NCBI RefSeq assembly: GCF_019207025.1
Contig: NZ_JAEEGC010000046.1
Coordinates: 1 to 37,882 of the forward strand
DNA: 37,882 nt
Source: Clostridium thailandense
GTDB taxonomy: Bacteria > Bacillota > Clostridia > Clostridiales > Clostridiaceae
Reading direction: 5' to 3'
Position numbers and translations under genes: made by a program. The notes under the pieces are model-generated. The model did no database searches, was not told where the DNA came from, and worked only from the letters and a program-made list of their open reading frames with translations. Of the stretch, positions 7,937 through 16,787 are shown in pieces; position 1 is the first letter of the stretch, and the number at the start of each line of letters is the position of its first letter.

Positions 7937-9541
7937 ATGGGGCAAATAAATAATTTTTTAAGTGGTTTTTTTTATATTGAAGCTTTTATTATTTTTATTC
8001 TTGGATTTTATTCGTGGCGTCGAAGGAAAGTTCCAGGGGCTTTCCAACTTTTTTTAATGTGCATTAGTGCAGTGATTTACATTTTCGGATATAGTATGGA
8101 AATAGTATCTGTATCTCTTCAAAATGTAAACTTATGGAGTAAAGTTCAATATTTAGGTTTGCCATTTATGCCGTCTCTTTGGGTTGTACAAGCACATTCT
8201 TTGTCTTTTAGAAATAAGAAGATCGGAAGACCATATAGAGTTATTCTTTTTATAATACCTTTATTAATATGTATATTTCGATGGACAAATGAATATCATC
8301 GGTTAATGTATAAAACTATCTCATTGGTTAATAATGGATATTTTGATGTTTTATATTTTGAAGGAGGCATTTTGTATTATGTGTATTGTATTTTTTTCTT
8401 TAGTTGTGCAATTATTTCAATAGTGATATACTATCATGCATTTCTAGAATCAACAGGATATATGCGTAAGCAGTTTAGAATTATGTTTTATGCATCAATG
8501 ATTCCTTTTGCCTCGCTAATTTTTGATCAACTAGAAATTGTACCACTTGGAATGGATTGTGGTGCCTTTGGTATAATTTTTATATACATATTATTTGCAT
8601 ATGCCATATATCGTTATGATATGATGCATATAATTCCGCTGTCTAGGGAGAAGATATTCGAGTGGATTTATGATGGCGCAATTGTTGTAGATCTTAATTA
8701 TAATCTTAAGGATTTCAACCATGCTGCAAAACAGATTTTCCAATCTCTAGATAAAAGTCTTATAGGAACAGAAGTAGAGTTATGTACTAATGAATGTCCA
8801 GAATTTTTTGAACTACTGAAAGACTTAAATAGTAAACATAAGTTATATTCTACACAAAACTTAGAAAAAAGTCTTACGGAGGATGTTTTTGAATTCAGCA
8901 TTAATACATTAAAAGAAAATATTAAATATTTTAAGGCAAGACTAAGGCCATTATATGATAAAGACCTTCGAATAGGAAGCACAATATTAATTACAGATAT
9001 AACCAAAGAAAAAGAAATGTTGATTGAATTGGAAAGAATAGCTCAATTAGACGGATTAACAGGAATACTTAATCGACGATATTTTATTGAACTTGCCAAT
9101 GATGAACTTGATAGATTATTAAAGCAATGTGGTAATGGGGTAATGTTCATGTTTGATATTGACTATTTTAAACGAATTAATGATACTTATGGACATCAGG
9201 CAGGGGATTATGTTTTAAAAGAAATAGCTTCTATAGTTAAAAGTATAATTAGAGCTAATGATCTACTAGGAAGATATGGTGGTGAAGAATTTATTGCTTT
9301 TTTACCAGATTTATCACTAAATCAGGCAATGATAATAGTTGAACGCATTAGAGCTGCTTTTGAAAATCACACTTTTAATTATAAAGATAAGTTTATTAAA
9401 GTTACTGCTAGTTTTGGTGTTTCAGAATATTATAAACATGAACATGAAAGCTACTGCTCCTTTGATGAAATGGTCATGCATGCTGATAGTGGATTATATG
9501 AAGCTAAGAAAAGTGGAAGAAATAAAATTTTCCTGCAATAA
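7937..9541 (+). CDS. Membrane diguanylate cyclase (7TM-PAS-GGDEF)
   Basis: A 534-residue membrane protein that should make cyclic-di-GMP from two GTP. Residues 1-235 contain about seven hydrophobic segments like the histidine-kinase N-terminal 7TM region, a sensory membrane module. Residues 240-360 fit a PAS-like domain. Residues 365-534 are GGDEF: the active-site motif is GGEEF at 448-452, and an inhibitory RxxD site (RAND, 439-442) lies exactly five residues before it. So it appears catalytically competent and feedback-inhibited. Start ATG 7937 follows GTGAGGAAAGCTA. It is monocistronic, ending in a hairpin that overlaps the stop codon. Confidence 0.9.
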   Translation: MGQINNFLSGFFYIEAFIIFILGFYSWRRRKVPGAFQLFLMCISAVIYIFGYSMEIVSVSLQNVNLWSKVQYLGLPFMPSLWVVQAHSLSFRNKKIGRPYRVILFIIPLLICIFRWTNEYHRLMYKTISLVNNGYFDVLYFEGGILYYVYCIFFFSCAIISIVIYYHAFLESTGYMRKQFRIMFYASMIPFASLIFDQLEIVPLGMDCGAFGIIFIYILFAYAIYRYDMMHIIPLSREKIFEWIYDGAIVVDLNYNLKDFNHAAKQIFQSLDKSLIGTEVELCTNECPEFFELLKDLNSKHKLYSTQNLEKSLTEDVFEFSINTLKENIKYFKARLRPLYDKDLRIGSTILITDITKEKEMLIELERIAQLDGLTGILNRRYFIELANDELDRLLKQCGNGVMFMFDIDYFKRINDTYGHQAGDYVLKEIASIVKSIIRANDLLGRYGGEEFIAFLPDLSLNQAMIIVERIRAAFENHTFNYKDKFIKVTASFGVSEYYKHEHESYCSFDEMVMHADSGLYEAKKSGRNKIFLQ

Positions 9542-9560
9542 ATATATTGCAGGTGTTTAT
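9532..9560 (+). terminator. Intrinsic terminator overlapping the stop codon
   Basis: CCTGCAATA (9532-9540) pairs with TATTGCAGG (9545-9553) over an AATA loop, followed by a T-rich tract. The stop codon TAA (9539-9541) is inside the hairpin. Confidence 0.75.
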
Positions 9561-9699
9561 TTTTGCTAAATATATAATAAGTTAGCAAATCTGAAACAAG
9601 TGAAGAGTTTACTCAAATATGAATGTGATACATACTATATCAAATTATAACAATATAAATAGAAAATTAAATTATTAAAGGAATTGAAAGGGGAACATT

Positions 9700-11109
9700 A
9701 TGAATAAATATTTAAAAAATGATTTAGACAACATTGATTGTTTGCTAGAAAAAGTAAAGAGTAATGCATCTGAATTCTTAAAAGATATTGACAAGATAGC
9801 AACCTTTCCAAAAAACTCAAAGAATTATGAGCCAACTAAACTAAACAAAGAGGGGTTAGGTGGAGAAAAAGCTTTAGAGGAATTTATGCAGAGGTTTTAC
9901 AAAGGAATAGTTTCTAGTGCAGGTTCAAAATACTTTGGTTTTGTTACAGGAGGATCGACACCTGCAGCTTTGATGGGGGACTGGCTCGTAAGCACCTTTG
10001 ATCAAAGTGCTACAGGTCGAGATAATTCCAGTGCCTCAAAGATTGAAGAAGAGGCTATTAATTTATTAAAGGAGCTTTTTGGATTACCGCAAACCTATTC
10101 AGGTACCTTTGTTACTGGAGCTACAATGGCTAATTTTGTAGGCTTAGCAATTGGAAGACAGTGGGTAGCAAATGAACTTGGTTTTAATATATCTCAAAAG
10201 GGTATGTATTCTATTCCGCCGATAAAGATTATAAGCTCTGCTCCTCATTCAAGCATTTTAAAAGCCTTGTCTATGTTGGGTATGGGAAGAGATAATATGC
10301 ATTATATGCCATCAATGGATGGAAGAGAAGCTGTAGACATTGAAGCATTGGAAAATTATTTAAAAGAAATAAATGGAGAGCCATGCATAGTAGTGGCAAA
10401 TGCAGGTACAGTAAATACTGTTGACTTTGATGATATAAAGCAAATATTAGAATTAAAGAAAAAATATAACTTCTTTTTACATGTAGATGGAGCCTTTGGG
10501 GGATTTGCTGCTTGCTCGCCAAAATATAAGATGCTAGTAGAAGGAATGGATGAGGCAGATTCTATTACAATAGATGCGCACAAATGGCTTAATGTTCCTT
10601 ATGATAGTGCAATGCAGTTTACTAGACATCCTAAGCTTCAACTCCAGGTTTTTCAAAATAATGCAGTGTATTTAGGAGAGCTTTCAGAGAACCCTGATTT
10701 TGTTCATTTGACTCCGGAAAATTCTAGAAGGCTAAGAGCTCTTCCGGCATGGTTTACCTTAAAGGCCTATGGGCAGGATGGATATCAGGAGTTAGTTGAA
10801 AGGAATTGCGCTTTAGCAGAGCTATTAAGTAAAAAGATTGAGAAATCTAAGAACTTTAAATTATTATCTGTTACTAGATTAAATGTAGTTTGTTTTACTA
10901 TCAATGTAGGGGAAAATAATGCTGCATTAGAGCAGATACAGCAGTTCTTAAAATTAGTCAATGAGGATGGCAGAGCATTCTTTACCCAAACCGTATACAA
11001 AGGAATGCCTGGAATAAGGGCAGCTATAAGCAATTGGAGGACAGAGGAAAAGGATATTGAAATTGCATGGGAAGTATTAAATAAAGCCTATAAAAGATAT
11101 TTGGGTTAA
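9700..11109 (+). CDS. PLP-dependent (group II) amino-acid decarboxylase family protein
   Basis: A 469-residue pyridoxal-phosphate enzyme of the group II decarboxylase fold. The PLP lysine is K295 in DAHKWLNVPYD. HVDGAFGGFAAC (about 262-273) holds the conserved Asp that contacts the PLP ring nitrogen, and VTGATMANFVGLAIGRQW (about 141-158) is the phosphate-binding segment. The family includes decarboxylases for aromatic amino acids, glutamate and diaminobutyrate. The substrate here is not evident, and an aldolase or aminotransferase-like side activity cannot be excluded. The gene is preceded by GAAAGGGGAAC and flanked by its own hairpins, so it is probably monocistronic. No partner antiporter, as seen in acid-resistance systems, is next to it. 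Confidence 0.8.
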   Translation: MNKYLKNDLDNIDCLLEKVKSNASEFLKDIDKIATFPKNSKNYEPTKLNKEGLGGEKALEEFMQRFYKGIVSSAGSKYFGFVTGGSTPAALMGDWLVSTFDQSATGRDNSSASKIEEEAINLLKELFGLPQTYSGTFVTGATMANFVGLAIGRQWVANELGFNISQKGMYSIPPIKIISSAPHSSILKALSMLGMGRDNMHYMPSMDGREAVDIEALENYLKEINGEPCIVVANAGTVNTVDFDDIKQILELKKKYNFFLHVDGAFGGFAACSPKYKMLVEGMDEADSITIDAHKWLNVPYDSAMQFTRHPKLQLQVFQNNAVYLGELSENPDFVHLTPENSRRLRALPAWFTLKAYGQDGYQELVERNCALAELLSKKIEKSKNFKLLSVTRLNVVCFTINVGENNAALEQIQQFLKLVNEDGRAFFTQTVYKGMPGIRAAISNWRTEEKDIEIAWEVLNKAYKRYLG

Positions 11110-11128
11110 TGTTAACTAATATAGCAAT

Positions 11129-11157
11129 CTAGGCGAACCTTTTAGAGGCCCGCCTAG
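11129..11157. terminator. GC-rich hairpin after the decarboxylase gene
   Basis: CTAGGCG (11129-11135) and CGCCTAG (11151-11157) are perfect complements with an inner CCT/AGG pair. There is no T-run, so it may act only as a 3-prime stabiliser. A second hairpin, CAAAAACT/AGTTTTTG (11174-11192), follows. Confidence 0.4.
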
Positions 11158-11266
11158 TGTCTAAGGGGTATCACAAAAACTAAAAGTTTTTGTTTGCAGA
11201 TTAATTTTGGGTAACATTAAGTGCATTTAAAAATTTAATATATTATATAGTCTTCTAGATTGAAGT

Positions 11267-11827
11267 CTATAACATACCGTAATCAAGAACAAATAAGTTG
11301 TTATTGTCATCATAACCAAAGGAGTTAACCTTGCAGTACTCGTTTTGCAACTCGGGAGACTTGGTTACCAATAAATTTTTGAACCTTTCTAGTTTTGAGA
11401 AAAAGGTTTTCTCATTGGAAAAATTTTTCCCTTTTTCTATATAACTATATATTGTTTCATCAGAATTTGTACTAGTGTCTATAGGGTTTAAACGTTTATG
11501 CACAGTTAAATATAAAAACCTACTTTTATATATTGCATAGACTGGACATAATATATCTTTGAAATTTTCAAGTTTTTCATCTTCTGATGTATATATTTTA
11601 TATTCGTTAATACATTGATCGGCTCCTATAGGTAGAGAAAATCCTGTAGCATCAGATGAAACTTTAATTATAAAGTTATCTAAGACATATACGCAGCGCA
11701 TGGATCGTGCTATGATATTTTTTCTGGTTAATTGTCTTAGTAGACTATTGGTTATGCATTTATTTTCACCTAATTTCATACCATATTGTTTTAAAAAATT
11801 TTCAACTTCATGTAATTCTTCATTCAT
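11267..11827 (-). CDS. Unrecognised 186-residue protein (kinase-like hints)
   Basis: I do not recognise a family. The start is ATG 11827, with AAAGGAGG 6-7 nt upstream. An ATG at 11857 would extend it into the palindromic repeat and lacks a site. Visible hints of a protein-kinase-like fold are a strand-lysine segment VLDNFIIKVSSD near residue 50, an acidic helix QCINEYKIY, a hinge-like LYLTVHKRL segment, and a C-terminal NLFVLDYG resembling the kinase D-F/Y-G motif. The usual HxD catalytic loop is not evident, so it could be an inactive relic or a different fold. It is the first gene downstream of a glycine riboswitch on the same strand, with repeat copy B between them. Confidence 0.5.
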   Translation of the reverse strand: MNEELHEVENFLKQYGMKLGENKCITNSLLRQLTRKNIIARSMRCVYVLDNFIIKVSSDATGFSLPIGADQCINEYKIYTSEDEKLENFKDILCPVYAIYKSRFLYLTVHKRLNPIDTSTNSDETIYSYIEKGKNFSNEKTFFSKLERFKNLLVTKSPELQNEYCKVNSFGYDDNNNLFVLDYGML

Positions 11828-11844
11828 AATTATGCCTCCTTTTA

Positions 11845-11964
11845 TTTCTATAGACATCCACGGCCGACAGTTAACTTATACTATGAGAATTATTGGTAAT
11901 GTTTGAAAGATATAAATATATTTTTCGTAAGTCAACTTTCAGCGGTGGTTATCTATATAGAAAT
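11845..11964. repeat. Palindromic repeat, copy B (short form)
   Basis: The left end CTATAGACATCCACGGCCGA and the complement of the right end (TATAGATAACCACCGCTGAA) match. They share the TATAGAC/CCACGGC/TTAACTTAT blocks of copy A, but the central region is short and different. It lies between the glycine riboswitch terminator and the 186-residue protein gene. Confidence 0.65.
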
Positions 11965-12002
11965 TAAATGTGAAAATTATCCTAAATAATTTTAAAAACA
12001 TA

Positions 12003-12047
12003 ATAAAAAGGACATGAGGGAAAGACTAAGCTTTCACTACATGTCCT
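12003..12047 (-). terminator. Riboswitch expression-platform terminator
   Basis: On the minus strand, AGGACATG...GAAAG pairs with CTTTC...CATGTCCT (12047 down to 12009), followed by TTTTTATTA. It directly follows the second glycine aptamer, as expected for a transcription-attenuating platform. Confidence 0.8.
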
Positions 12048-12245
12048 CTGTATCTTTACCTGAGAGTTTGGATATAAATATATATCTTACACCTTGGGTT
12101 CTGTACTTAAACAGATCTTCAGAGTTTCGTCCTATAGCGCTGCGGGTACCTGAAAGTTTCTGATGTAGTCGTGTGGGAACTAAATCATTGCTTCTTCGGT
12201 TAACAAACTGTTATCTCACGCTATTTTCATCCGAGAAATATTAAA
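12048..12245 (-). ncRNA. Tandem glycine riboswitch
   Basis: Read on the minus strand, the leader has the conserved glycine-aptamer blocks twice. Aptamer 1 (about 12240-12150) contains ACCGAAGAAGCAA and CTTTCAGGTACC. Aptamer 2 (about 12145-12050) contains GGACGAAACTCTGAAGA, AACCCAAGGTGTAAG and CTCTCAGGTAAAGATACAGAGG. In this class glycine binding usually prevents terminator formation and turns on glycine-cleavage or glycine-transport genes. Here neither follows: the next gene on the strand is the unrecognised protein at 11267-11827. Class assignment is firm; target and present function are inference. Confidence 0.9.
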
Positions 12246-12263
12246 TTTTCATATCTTGACTTC

Positions 12264-12293
12264 ATTATAGCATCGAAATGTATAGAGTTTCAA
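12264..12293 (-). promoter_or_regulatory. Sigma-A promoter of the glycine riboswitch
   Basis: On the minus strand, TTGAAA (12293-12288) and TATAAT (12269-12264) are separated by 18 bp, placing the transcript start near 12257, just before the first aptamer. Confidence 0.7.
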
Positions 12294-12372
12294 TATCGCT
12301 TTATGATTCTTAATTAAATGTTCACAAGTTAACTATTTTTTTAAATTTGCATTATATACATCTAAGTAAAAA

Positions 12373-12405
12373 CCAGCTTGATAGGAAAACATTCTGATAG
12401 GCTGG
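12373..12405 (-). terminator. Weak hairpin with T-run downstream of the GGDEF-EAL gene
   Basis: On the minus strand, CCAGC and GCTGG bracket about 23 nt and are followed by TTTTTAC. The stem is only 5 bp plus scattered pairs, so this is a tentative terminator for the gene ending at 12478. Confidence 0.35.
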
Positions 12406-12472
12406 ATATCTATATAGTGTTGAAGCTTGGAAACATATCCCGGAGTGTAAGTTGATTTTCGGCCGTGCAACC
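12403..12472. repeat. Palindromic repeat, copy C (arm fragments)
   Basis: It contains TATCTATATAGTG, the outer tip of copy A, joined to TGAAGCTTGG, ATATCC, GTAAGTT and TTTCGGCCGTG, an arm shared with copy H (29139-29183). It is therefore a rearranged or internally deleted copy, next to the 3-prime end of the GGDEF-EAL gene. Confidence 0.5.
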
Positions 12473-12477
12473 CTATA

Positions 12478-15225
12478 TTATTTATTATGCTGCTTTAAAT
12501 ATTCGATAAAATCACTGATAACAAGGGGCTTACTAAAATAATAGCCTTGAAATTCATCACATTTTTCATTTATCAATATGTTAACTTGCTCTTTCGTTTC
12601 TACTCCCTCAGCAACAGTCTTTAGATTAAGAATTTTCGCCATAGAAATAATACTTGGTGTTAAATTTTTCTGGTTTGGATCAGCGATATTATCTATAAAA
12701 GACTTATCAATTTTTAAATAGTCTACAGGTAATCGAGTTAAATAACTTAAGGAGGAAAAGCCTGTACCAAAGTCATCTATTGAAATGCCAATTCCTAATT
12801 TTTTTAGCTCAAATAGGTTTTGAATTGCTTTCTCAGTATTATGTAACAAAAAACTCTCTGTTATCTCAATTATCAAATTAATATTTTGAGAACTATTTTC
12901 TTTGAAAATTTCTTTGATTTTTGAAACTAAATTATTATTTTCAAACTGTTTCGAGGAAACGTTAATTGCTAATTTGATATTAATGTAATTGTTTTTTAAT
13001 ATCTTATCGATTCTAAAAATTTCTTCTAATACCCAGTTACCAATAGGTATTATCATACCATTGCTTTCAGACACTGGTATGAATTTATTTGGCGTGAATA
13101 TCTTACCATCTATCGTCTTCCAGCGGATAAGTGCTTCAGCACCAATTATTTTAAAACTATTCTCGGTAAAAATAGTTTGTGGTTGCAGATATAAAATGAA
13201 CTCATTATTAGCAAGAGCTGAATTAAGTTTTATCTGCATTTCAAGAGTTTCATGATTTCGCTTTTCAATTTCTTCAGAAGAGAAAGAATACCTTCCTTTT
13301 CCAGACTCCTTTGCATCATACATTGCAGCATCCGCTTTTCTAACTAAGCCCTCAACAGTAAATTCGTCATAAGGTGCTAGTGCGATTCCAATACTTACTC
13401 CCAAAGTTATTTCTCGTCCAAGTATAGAATAAGGTAGAAATATCTTCTCAATAATAGCTTTTGCTAAAATTCGTATATCTTCAGGATTATCTATATTTTC
13501 GATAATTACAGCAAACTCATCTCCGCCTAATCTTGAGACAGTATCAGATTTTCGAATGGTAGATTTAATTCGATTCGCAACTTCTTTAAGAATTAAATCT
13601 CCAGCTGCATGACCTAATGAATCATTGATGACTTTAAACTCGTCTAGATCCATAAAAAGCAGGGCCACTGATTTTTTAGTATCAATAGATCTAATAAGTG
13701 CTCTTTCAAGTCTATCATAAAATAATGTTCTGTTTGGTATTCCAGTTAATAAATCGTAATAGGCAAGACTGTGAAGCTTATCTTCAGTTTTTTTTATTTT
13801 ACTTATATCTGTAGAAATGGCAATATAATTTTCTACTGTGCCATTTGATTTTTTTAAAGGTGTTATTGACATCCATTTAGGATATGTTTCACCATTTTTT
13901 CTTTTGTTCCAAATTTCACCCTCCCAATAACCATTAGTAATTAAATTATTCCACATGTCTAAATAAAAGCTTTTATTATGGCGGCCAGATTTAAATATTC
14001 TTGGATTTCTTCCAATTAGGTCTTCTTTTTTATATCCAGATATCCTTTCAAAAGAATTATTTACTTTGATAATATTTCCAGAAGCATCGGTTATTAATAC
14101 ATCTTCTATTGCAGTATTAATTATTCTATCTGAAATTGACAATTCTTCATTCAGTTTTTTAAGATCATTTGTGTACTTCTGTAGCTTCGTTATGTCGTGA
14201 AACATAAATAATCTACCAATCTGAAATTTATTTGTATCTAAAATAGGAGATCTATACATTCTAAAATAAAAATCTTTATTATTAAGATTTAAAGTTATTG
14301 TAGATTCATTATTTTCAGCAGTTGTTGTAGCAATATGTTTCACAGTTGGTATGAACTTCAATATCTCTTGGATTTTTATTCCTATAAAATTTCTGTCTTT
14401 CCCAATATTAATCTTTTTATTTGTACGTTCTAAATACATTATAAATTTAATGGCTGCTGGATTGATATCTATTATTCTATTAAAAGAATCTACCACAATA
14501 ACCATGTCTTCAATATTTTCTACTAAAAGATCTCTAGCAATTGGTACCATTACTGACTTAGGAATATGGAATATAACACAATATAATATAATCAAGGTTA
14601 ATAGTACACAAATGGAAGTAGCATCTATAAAGAATACTTCAAATTTAGTAACAATAAACAAAATGTTGATTATAATAGATATCGTTGCTCCTACCAAAAT
14701 AAAGATATTTTGCCTGCAATATAATTTAGGTGATTTTATTGCCTTAATCATAAGAATGTAAAACACCACTAAGACATTGCAATATGAATAAATAGTGTGA
14801 ATCCAAAATCCGATATTTGGCGAATAGGAAAAAATTAAAGCATATTTGAGATATTCTATATTAGCATTTGATATAAATTTATATGGTATGCTGTTAGAAA
14901 TTAACGATGTCAATGATAGTATAGGTACAATAAAAATTAATAGAACATAATAGGAACTTTTTTGTTTTTTATTAGTATATTCATTAATTGCTAACAAGGA
15001 AAGTGGTGGAATAAATATAGCACTAACGAACTTTGCTTTTTGAAATAAGATTACAAGCTCGCTTATTTTTATATAATAGCTAAGAGTCTCCATAAGAATC
15101 CAGAAGGAAATAAGGATATCTCCTATGATTAGTAATTTTGCAATGTCAATATTTCTTAACTTATACATAAAAACTAACAAAATTACAGAAATTACAAAAC
15201 TTATACTGAATAAAATTTCGTACAT
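12478..15225 (-). CDS. Membrane GGDEF-EAL protein with PAS sensors
   Basis: A 915-residue membrane protein. Residues 1-225 hold about seven hydrophobic segments (7TM sensor-like). Two PAS domains follow (about 230-350 and 365-480; the second has the clear SGYKKEDLIGRNPRIF signature). The GGDEF domain (about 490-650) has an intact GGDEF at 567-571 and an RKSD inhibitory site just before it. The EAL domain (about 665-910) keeps EALIRW at 697 and DDFGTGFSSL, the residues needed for c-di-GMP hydrolysis. Both synthesis and degradation look possible. Net direction is usually set by the sensor or by allosteric GTP binding, so it cannot be decided here. The divergent neighbour at 15510 is unrelated. 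Confidence 0.9.
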   Translation of the reverse strand: MYEILFSISFVISVILLVFMYKLRNIDIAKLLIIGDILISFWILMETLSYYIKISELVILFQKAKFVSAIFIPPLSLLAINEYTNKKQKSSYYVLLIFIVPILSLTSLISNSIPYKFISNANIEYLKYALIFSYSPNIGFWIHTIYSYCNVLVVFYILMIKAIKSPKLYCRQNIFILVGATISIIINILFIVTKFEVFFIDATSICVLLTLIILYCVIFHIPKSVMVPIARDLLVENIEDMVIVVDSFNRIIDINPAAIKFIMYLERTNKKINIGKDRNFIGIKIQEILKFIPTVKHIATTTAENNESTITLNLNNKDFYFRMYRSPILDTNKFQIGRLFMFHDITKLQKYTNDLKKLNEELSISDRIINTAIEDVLITDASGNIIKVNNSFERISGYKKEDLIGRNPRIFKSGRHNKSFYLDMWNNLITNGYWEGEIWNKRKNGETYPKWMSITPLKKSNGTVENYIAISTDISKIKKTEDKLHSLAYYDLLTGIPNRTLFYDRLERALIRSIDTKKSVALLFMDLDEFKVINDSLGHAAGDLILKEVANRIKSTIRKSDTVSRLGGDEFAVIIENIDNPEDIRILAKAIIEKIFLPYSILGREITLGVSIGIALAPYDEFTVEGLVRKADAAMYDAKESGKGRYSFSSEEIEKRNHETLEMQIKLNSALANNEFILYLQPQTIFTENSFKIIGAEALIRWKTIDGKIFTPNKFIPVSESNGMIIPIGNWVLEEIFRIDKILKNNYINIKLAINVSSKQFENNNLVSKIKEIFKENSSQNINLIIEITESFLLHNTEKAIQNLFELKKLGIGISIDDFGTGFSSLSYLTRLPVDYLKIDKSFIDNIADPNQKNLTPSIISMAKILNLKTVAEGVETKEQVNILINEKCDEFQGYYFSKPLVISDFIEYLKQHNK

Positions 15226-15509
15226 TCATACACTCCTTTAAAACAAGCTGTGTTTCGTTTTTAAATCTCATTTATGCTAATAAATATGTTAACTTTATTA
15301 ACTCTTTTATTATTTTAAGTCATAATTTGTATGATTTCAACACTTTTTGTATTATTTTCATTTTTAACCATGTCATATTGTGAGCCATGTTTTTAAAAAT
15401 AAGTTATAAAATAAAAAGATGCTTATTTGATCATATACCATATATGTTGAAATTTACCGTAAGGAGGTATAAAATTTAAGTAATTGATAATTTTTAGGGG
15501 GAAAATATT

Positions 15510-16646
15510 ATGAATACTACAACACAAATAAATGTCAATAGATTATTATTGTTGAAGAAACTATTTGAATTAAGGGATATAGTGATTAATATTAATGAAT
15601 CACAAATGCTTTTAAAAGATAAACTAAAGACCTTAGAATATAAAAAAGAGGAAAATGTTGATGGCAAAAATAAGCTTCTTGAAAATAGTAATGAGTCTAT
15701 AAAGAGCAATAATGCTTTTAATTTTATAAAAAGTGAGGACTTTAAAAGATTGTGTATTGCTGCATATTGCAATTTACATAACAGTTTTTCATATACGCTG
15801 TGCCAATATGAAAATCACAGTGGCATGTGGTGCCTTACAGGAAATGACCAAGAAATATTCCATGACAATAATAGTATTATGAACTATATTCGAGATTTGA
15901 CCAGCAAATATGGCTTTGAGATTTTAGATTTTATTAATACCATAGAAAGAGAAAAACATGAATCCTTCAATTTGAGTTACTTTATGATTGATGAACTTAA
16001 CAAGCCATTACAAGAAAAAATTCAGAGTTATTATAAATCGAAGCTTTCAAATATGGTAGAAGACTATAATGAAGAAATGAAGATGCAAGTTACATTTAGA
16101 CCTGATGTTCCTTATGAAAGCTGTTCAGCCTATAGGAGAAAACAAGTGGATCTTGTGGATGGAGTAAGTAAATTAAAAGATGAGCTTAAAGAGAAATTAG
16201 AGAGGCTTATTTATGCAATACCAGAGCAATTTATAAAAGAAGAAAATTTGACCAGAATACAGTCCTACTATTTAATGAAATTTCAAGAAAGTGCCCATGG
16301 AAAGAGGCTCAGTAATAGTGCAAATAATGTTAGTATTGTCGAATCAAAGAATGCCTCTTTAGCTGATAGGAAAGATAAAGTTATAAGTAAATATTGTACA
16401 CTGTTACCATCAAAGTATATTTTTAATGAATATGCATTAAATTGTTTTATACAATATATCTACTATGGGCAGGCAGAGAATGTTGAAGAATGCATAAACA
16501 TTTTTGAACATAAGGAAACACAAGAAGATGTAATTGAACAAACAATTTCTTTTAAGCATGTTGTTGATAACTTAAAGGACTCAGTAGTTAACCAGTTATC
16601 AAAAATAAATATAAAATTAGATAATGATACTCAAGATTACATATAA
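15510..16646 (+). CDS. Unrecognised 378-residue coiled-coil-containing protein
   Basis: No family recognised. The N-terminal 60 residues are highly charged and probably helical (RLLLLKKLFELRDIVININE). A Cys/Trp-rich patch follows (YCNLHNSFSYTLC, then MWCLTGND) around residues 90-115. Residues 220-245 are a probable coiled coil. The C-terminal stretch YGQAENVEECINIFE resembles the RADTLKEAINLYE motif seen near the end of some Firmicutes hypothetical proteins. There is no signal peptide or membrane segment, so it is cytoplasmic. TAGGGGGAAAATATT precedes the ATG. It is divergent from the GGDEF-EAL gene and ends 140 bp before the HAD gene, with no clear operon partner. Confidence 0.7.
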   Translation: MNTTTQINVNRLLLLKKLFELRDIVININESQMLLKDKLKTLEYKKEENVDGKNKLLENSNESIKSNNAFNFIKSEDFKRLCIAAYCNLHNSFSYTLCQYENHSGMWCLTGNDQEIFHDNNSIMNYIRDLTSKYGFEILDFINTIEREKHESFNLSYFMIDELNKPLQEKIQSYYKSKLSNMVEDYNEEMKMQVTFRPDVPYESCSAYRRKQVDLVDGVSKLKDELKEKLERLIYAIPEQFIKEENLTRIQSYYLMKFQESAHGKRLSNSANNVSIVESKNASLADRKDKVISKYCTLLPSKYIFNEYALNCFIQYIYYGQAENVEECINIFEHKETQEDVIEQTISFKHVVDNLKDSVVNQLSKINIKLDNDTQDYI

Positions 16647-16787
16647 TAAACTTGAAGTTTAATTAGAAGAATAAGGATTTACACTAGCTCAATTCCTTGT
16701 TTTTTTCTGAATTTATAGTCTAATTATAAATAATGATTCTTTTTTATCATACTCTCATAGGTTGTAAGTTTAAAGGAGGTTTTTATC

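Noticed and set aside
15461..15485. AAGGAGG-type site at about 15461 as a gene start
   Set aside because: It is followed by ATT and a stop codon; the real gene starts at 15510 with its own site.
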